Shown here piece by piece: positions 61,087 to 64,000 of a stretch of 64,000 nucleotides of DNA (position 1 is its first letter; every line of letters starts with the position of its first letter). A program made the translations under genes and the position numbers. The DNA comes from Pseudomonas sp. RIT623 (lineage in GTDB: Bacteria > Pseudomonadota > Gammaproteobacteria > Pseudomonadales > Pseudomonadaceae): the NCBI RefSeq assembly GCF_004519305.1, contig NZ_SOZA01000007.1:62001-126000 (forward strand), read 5' to 3'. The notes below the pieces were generated by a model, which saw nothing but the letters and a program-made list of their open reading frames with translations, did no database searches and was not told the DNA's origin.

Positions 61087-63270
61087 ATGTCATCGAGCTC
61101 GTTCCGCCATTCATTGCGTCGCCTGTGGGGCCAAGACAAGTTCAGCTACGCCATCCGCGTGACCATCGCCCTCACCGGCAGCATGGCCTGGTGCTGGTAC
61201 CAGAACGAGATGAGCCTGCTGATCCCGTTGTTCCTCGGCATCATCGCCAGCGCCCTGGCCGAGACCGACGACGGCTGGCAAGGCCGCCTCAGCGCCCTGG
61301 CCGTGACCCTGGTGTGCTTCGCCATCGCCGCGCTGTCGGTGGAGCTGCTGTTCCCCTACCCCTGGATCTTCGCCATCGCCCTGGCCCTGGCGGCCTTCGG
61401 TCTGACCATGCTCGGTGCCCTGGGCGAACGCTACGGGGCAATCGCCTCGGCCACGCTGATCCTCTCGGTGTACACCATGATCGGCGTCGACCAGCGCGGT
61501 GGCCAGGTCAGCGACTTCTGGCACGAACCGCTATTACTGGTGGCCGGCGCGGCCTGGTACGGAATGCTGTCGGTGCTGTGGCAGGCGCTGTTTTCCAACC
61601 AGCCGGTGCAACAAAGCCTGGCCAGGCTGTTCTACGAGCTGGGGAGCTACCTCAAGCTCAAGGCCAGCCTGTTCGAGCCGGTGCGCACCCTCGACGTCGA
61701 GGCCACGCGCCTGGAGCTGGCCCGGCAGAACGGCAAGGTAGTGGCGGCACTCAACGCCGCCAAGGAAATCATCCTGCACCGGGTCGGCAACAGCCAGCCC
61801 AACTCCAAGGTCAGCCGCTACCTCAAGCTGTACTTCCTGGCCCAGGACATCCATGAGCGGGTCAGCGCCTCGCACTATCCGTACAACGCCCTGACCGACG
61901 CCTTCTTCCACAGCGACGTGATGTTCCGCTGCCAGCGTCTGCTGCGCAAACAGGGCGCGTCCTGCCAGGAACTGGCCCGCTCGATCCGCCTGCGCCAGCC
62001 GTTCGTGCTGGCCAGCGGCTACCCCGAGGCCCTGGAAGACCTCAACGCCTCGCTGGAGCACCTGCGCACCCAGCACAACCCGGCTTGGCGCGGCCTGCTA
62101 CGCTCACTGCGCGCCCTGGCCGCAAACCTGTCGACCCTGGACCGCCTGCTCAGCGCCGCCAGCAACCCGGACAGCCTGGCCGATGCCAGCGACAGCAGCC
62201 TGCTCGACCGCTCGCCGCGCAACCTCAAGGACGTGTGGAAGCGCCTGCGCACCCAGCTGACGCCGACCTCGCTGCTGTTCCGTCATGCCTTGCGCCTGTC
62301 GCTGGCATTGTCAGTAGGCTACGGCATGGTGCACCTGATCCACCCGACCCAGGGCTACTGGATCATCCTCACCACCCTGTTCGTCTGCCAGCCCAACTAT
62401 GGGGCGACCCGGCGCAAGCTGGTGCAGCGCATCTTCGGCACCGCCGTTGGCCTGACCGTGGGCTGGGCGCTATTCGACCTGTTCCCCAACCCGCTGGTGC
62501 AATCGGCGTTCGCGGTGGTGGCCGGGGTGGTGTTCTTCGTCAACCGCACCACCCGCTACACCCTGGCGACGGCCGCGATCACCCTGATGGTGCTGTTCTG
62601 CTTCAACCAGATCGGCGATGGCTACGGGTTGTTCCTGCCGCGCCTGTTCGACACCCTGGTCGGCAGCCTGATCGCCATCCTCGCGGTGTTCCTGTTCCTG
62701 CCCGACTGGCAGGGGCGGCGTTTGAACAAGGTGCTGGCCAACACCCTGGCCTGCGCCAGTGAATACCTGCGCCAGATCATGCAGCAGTACGCCCATGGCA
62801 AGCGCGACGACCTGGCCTACCGCCTGGCCCGGCGCAATGCGCACAACGCCGACGCGGCGTTGTCCACCACGTTGGCCAACATGCTGATGGAGCCCGGACA
62901 TTTCCGTAAGGAAGCCGATGTGGGCTTCCGCTTCCTGGTGCTGTCGCACACCTTGCTCAGCTACTTGTCGGGGTTGGGCGCGCACCGTGATACCGCGCTG
63001 CCGGCGGAGGTGCATGAGCACTTGATCGATGGCGCCGGGAAAGCCCTGGCGGCGAGCCTCGACGAAATTGCCAATGGGCTAGCGGCGCGGCTACCGGTGG
63101 CGATCCACAGCGATGCCGAGGAAGCCCTGGCCAACACCCTGGAGCAGATGCCCGAGGAACTGGACGAGCATCAGCGCCTGGTGCAGACGCAATTGGCGCT
63201 GATCTGTCGCCAGCTGGGGCCGTTGCGGACCTTGGCCGGGCATCTGATCAAGGAAGGTCAACCCGCCTGA
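61087..63270 (+). CDS. yccS: YccS-type FUSC inner-membrane protein
   Basis: The 727-residue protein has two membrane blocks of five to six helices each (about 22-150 and 395-520), separated by a cytoplasmic helical domain and followed by another. This duplicated pattern with WIILTTLFVCQPNYGATR in the second block matches YccS/YhfK proteins (TIGR01666), related to fusaric-acid resistance efflux proteins (FUSC). Function is not proven; solute efflux is the family guess. The ribosome-binding site before ATG 61087 is weak. Confidence 0.9.
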   Translation: MSSSSFRHSLRRLWGQDKFSYAIRVTIALTGSMAWCWYQNEMSLLIPLFLGIIASALAETDDGWQGRLSALAVTLVCFAIAALSVELLFPYPWIFAIALALAAFGLTMLGALGERYGAIASATLILSVYTMIGVDQRGGQVSDFWHEPLLLVAGAAWYGMLSVLWQALFSNQPVQQSLARLFYELGSYLKLKASLFEPVRTLDVEATRLELARQNGKVVAALNAAKEIILHRVGNSQPNSKVSRYLKLYFLAQDIHERVSASHYPYNALTDAFFHSDVMFRCQRLLRKQGASCQELARSIRLRQPFVLASGYPEALEDLNASLEHLRTQHNPAWRGLLRSLRALAANLSTLDRLLSAASNPDSLADASDSSLLDRSPRNLKDVWKRLRTQLTPTSLLFRHALRLSLALSVGYGMVHLIHPTQGYWIILTTLFVCQPNYGATRRKLVQRIFGTAVGLTVGWALFDLFPNPLVQSAFAVVAGVVFFVNRTTRYTLATAAITLMVLFCFNQIGDGYGLFLPRLFDTLVGSLIAILAVFLFLPDWQGRRLNKVLANTLACASEYLRQIMQQYAHGKRDDLAYRLARRNAHNADAALSTTLANMLMEPGHFRKEADVGFRFLVLSHTLLSYLSGLGAHRDTALPAEVHEHLIDGAGKALAASLDEIANGLAARLPVAIHSDAEEALANTLEQMPEELDEHQRLVQTQLALICRQLGPLRTLAGHLIKEGQPA

Positions 63271-63283
63271 TCGCGCGGCGGGC

Positions 63284-64000
63284 TCAGAAACCATGCTGGC
63301 GCAACAGGCGGGCGTAGCTGCCGTCGGCCTTCATGGTGGCGATGGCCTTTTCGAAACGCGCCACTATCTTCTTGTGCTCTGGGTGCTTGAGGCTTACCAG
63401 GATGTGCAGGCTGTTCTCGCCCAGCGGCGGGTCGACGAAGGCCACGCCCTCACGCACCTGCTGCGGCTCGCGCTGCAAGTTGTAGCGCGCCACGTATTCA
63501 TCCTCCACCGCCAGGTTCACCCGCCCGGCCGCCAGCATGCGCACCGCCGACGAAAAGTTGCGCACCAGCACCTTGTTCAGGCGTTCGTCGCGGTCGAATT
63601 CGGGGGAATAGGCGTAATCGCGCACCACGGCGATGGTGTAGGGGTACAGGTCAGCCTGACGGACATAGGCAAAAGCCTCGCCTTCACGTTTGAGCAGGCG
63701 GATGCGGTTGACCAGGTAGGTCGCGGAGAACTGGCCGATCAGGGTGCGCTCCTGGTTGTACCAGGCATTGATCAAAACATCGTAGCGTCCCTCGCCCACC
63801 CCCATCAGCGCTCTGGCCCAGGGCACCTCCTCGAACTCGGTGGCATAGCCGGCGCGGGTCAGCGCGGTGGTGACGATACTGGTGGCCAGGCCGCCGCCGG
63901 GCATTGCGCTGTCGGTGAACGGCGGCCAGCTGTCGGCCACCAGCCGCAGCTTGCCATGGGCCATGGCTGGCCCCGCGCATAACAGTCCCAGTAACCCAAG
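63284..64000 (-). CDS. Periplasmic amino-acid-binding protein (5' end outside window)
   Basis: The protein is a type 3 extracellular solute-binding protein (SBP_bac_3). The frame stays open to the window edge, and the codons before 63964 read LGLLGLLCAGPAMA, the hydrophobic part and cleavage site of a signal peptide, so the true start lies beyond base 64000. The mature protein begins HGKLRLVADSWPPF, typical of this fold. About 225 mature residues follow. No permease genes are visible, so it may be an orphan binding or sensing protein. It converges with yccS, 13 bases apart. Confidence 0.88.
   Translation of the reverse strand, partial: LGLLGLLCAGPAMAHGKLRLVADSWPPFTDSAMPGGGLATSIVTTALTRAGYATEFEEVPWARALMGVGEGRYDVLINAWYNQERTLIGQFSATYLVNRIRLLKREGEAFAYVRQADLYPYTIAVVRDYAYSPEFDRDERLNKVLVRNFSSAVRMLAAGRVNLAVEDEYVARYNLQREPQQVREGVAFVDPPLGENSLHILVSLKHPEHKKIVARFEKAIATMKADGSYARLLRQHGF

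Overview
This window looks like a chromosome segment of a Pseudomonas putida-group bacterium. The evidence is the high GC content, long open shadow frames opposite most genes, the gene order around rsgA-motBA-psd-serB, nudF-cpdA-parE-parC, thiC-tolC-waaA, the hldE-msbA lipopolysaccharide block and putP-putA, and many paired Pseudomonas-type REP elements between genes. Both ends cut through genes: rsgA on the left, a periplasmic solute-binding protein on the right. I found no rRNA or tRNA genes, no CRISPR array, no insertion sequence and no prophage.

Layout. 1-3.7 kb: rsgA, a small TIR-like gene, and the flagellar stator genes motA-motB behind a near-consensus sigma-28 promoter. 3.7-7.0 kb: an HDOD protein, the rhodanese RhdA and phosphatidylserine decarboxylase. 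7.2-10.9 kb: serB, divergent ahpA, and a PqiC-like lipoprotein. 11-19.5 kb: one long leftward unit nudF-DUF1249-cpdA-yqiA-parE-(phytase-like esterase)-(retropepsin-like protease)-parC, which holds both topoisomerase IV subunits. 19.6-25.5 kb: a DUF3298 lipoprotein, the HMP transporter cytX, thiC behind a TPP riboswitch, and tolC. 25.7-31.4 kb: waaA, a divergent LysR/SMR-transporter pair, an FAD oxidoreductase/aldo-keto reductase pair and an unrecognised conserved protein.

31.6-42.2 kb is an envelope block. It has hldE, a PIG-L deacetylase (DnpA-like), a Mig-14-like protein and msbA in one leftward unit. A rightward Rdo/WaaP-fold kinase-like gene follows, then a second leftward unit of carbamoyltransferase, GT2 glycosyltransferase and a polytopic GT-C-like protein. 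42.4-49.2 kb: rlmJ, then divergent putP and putA around a 360-bp control region carrying seven exact GTTGCA hexamers, the motif known for PutA autoregulation. 49.2-52.0 kb is the most accessory-looking part: a yefM-yoeB toxin-antitoxin module, a DUF6124/DUF3077 pair with a structured leader, and a higB-higA module with an 18-bp palindrome upstream.

52.0-64.0 kb: an acyl-CoA dehydrogenase, a second-type TldD/TldE protease-like pair, a DHA2 exporter, dbpA, a YhiN-type flavoprotein, a YccS-type inner-membrane protein and the truncated binding protein. The features most worth a second look are the TldD/TldE pair next to an exporter, the leader upstream of the DUF6124 gene, the toxin-antitoxin operators, the PutA operator array, the TIR-like protein without an evident catalytic glutamate, and the homotypic pairing of REP families.
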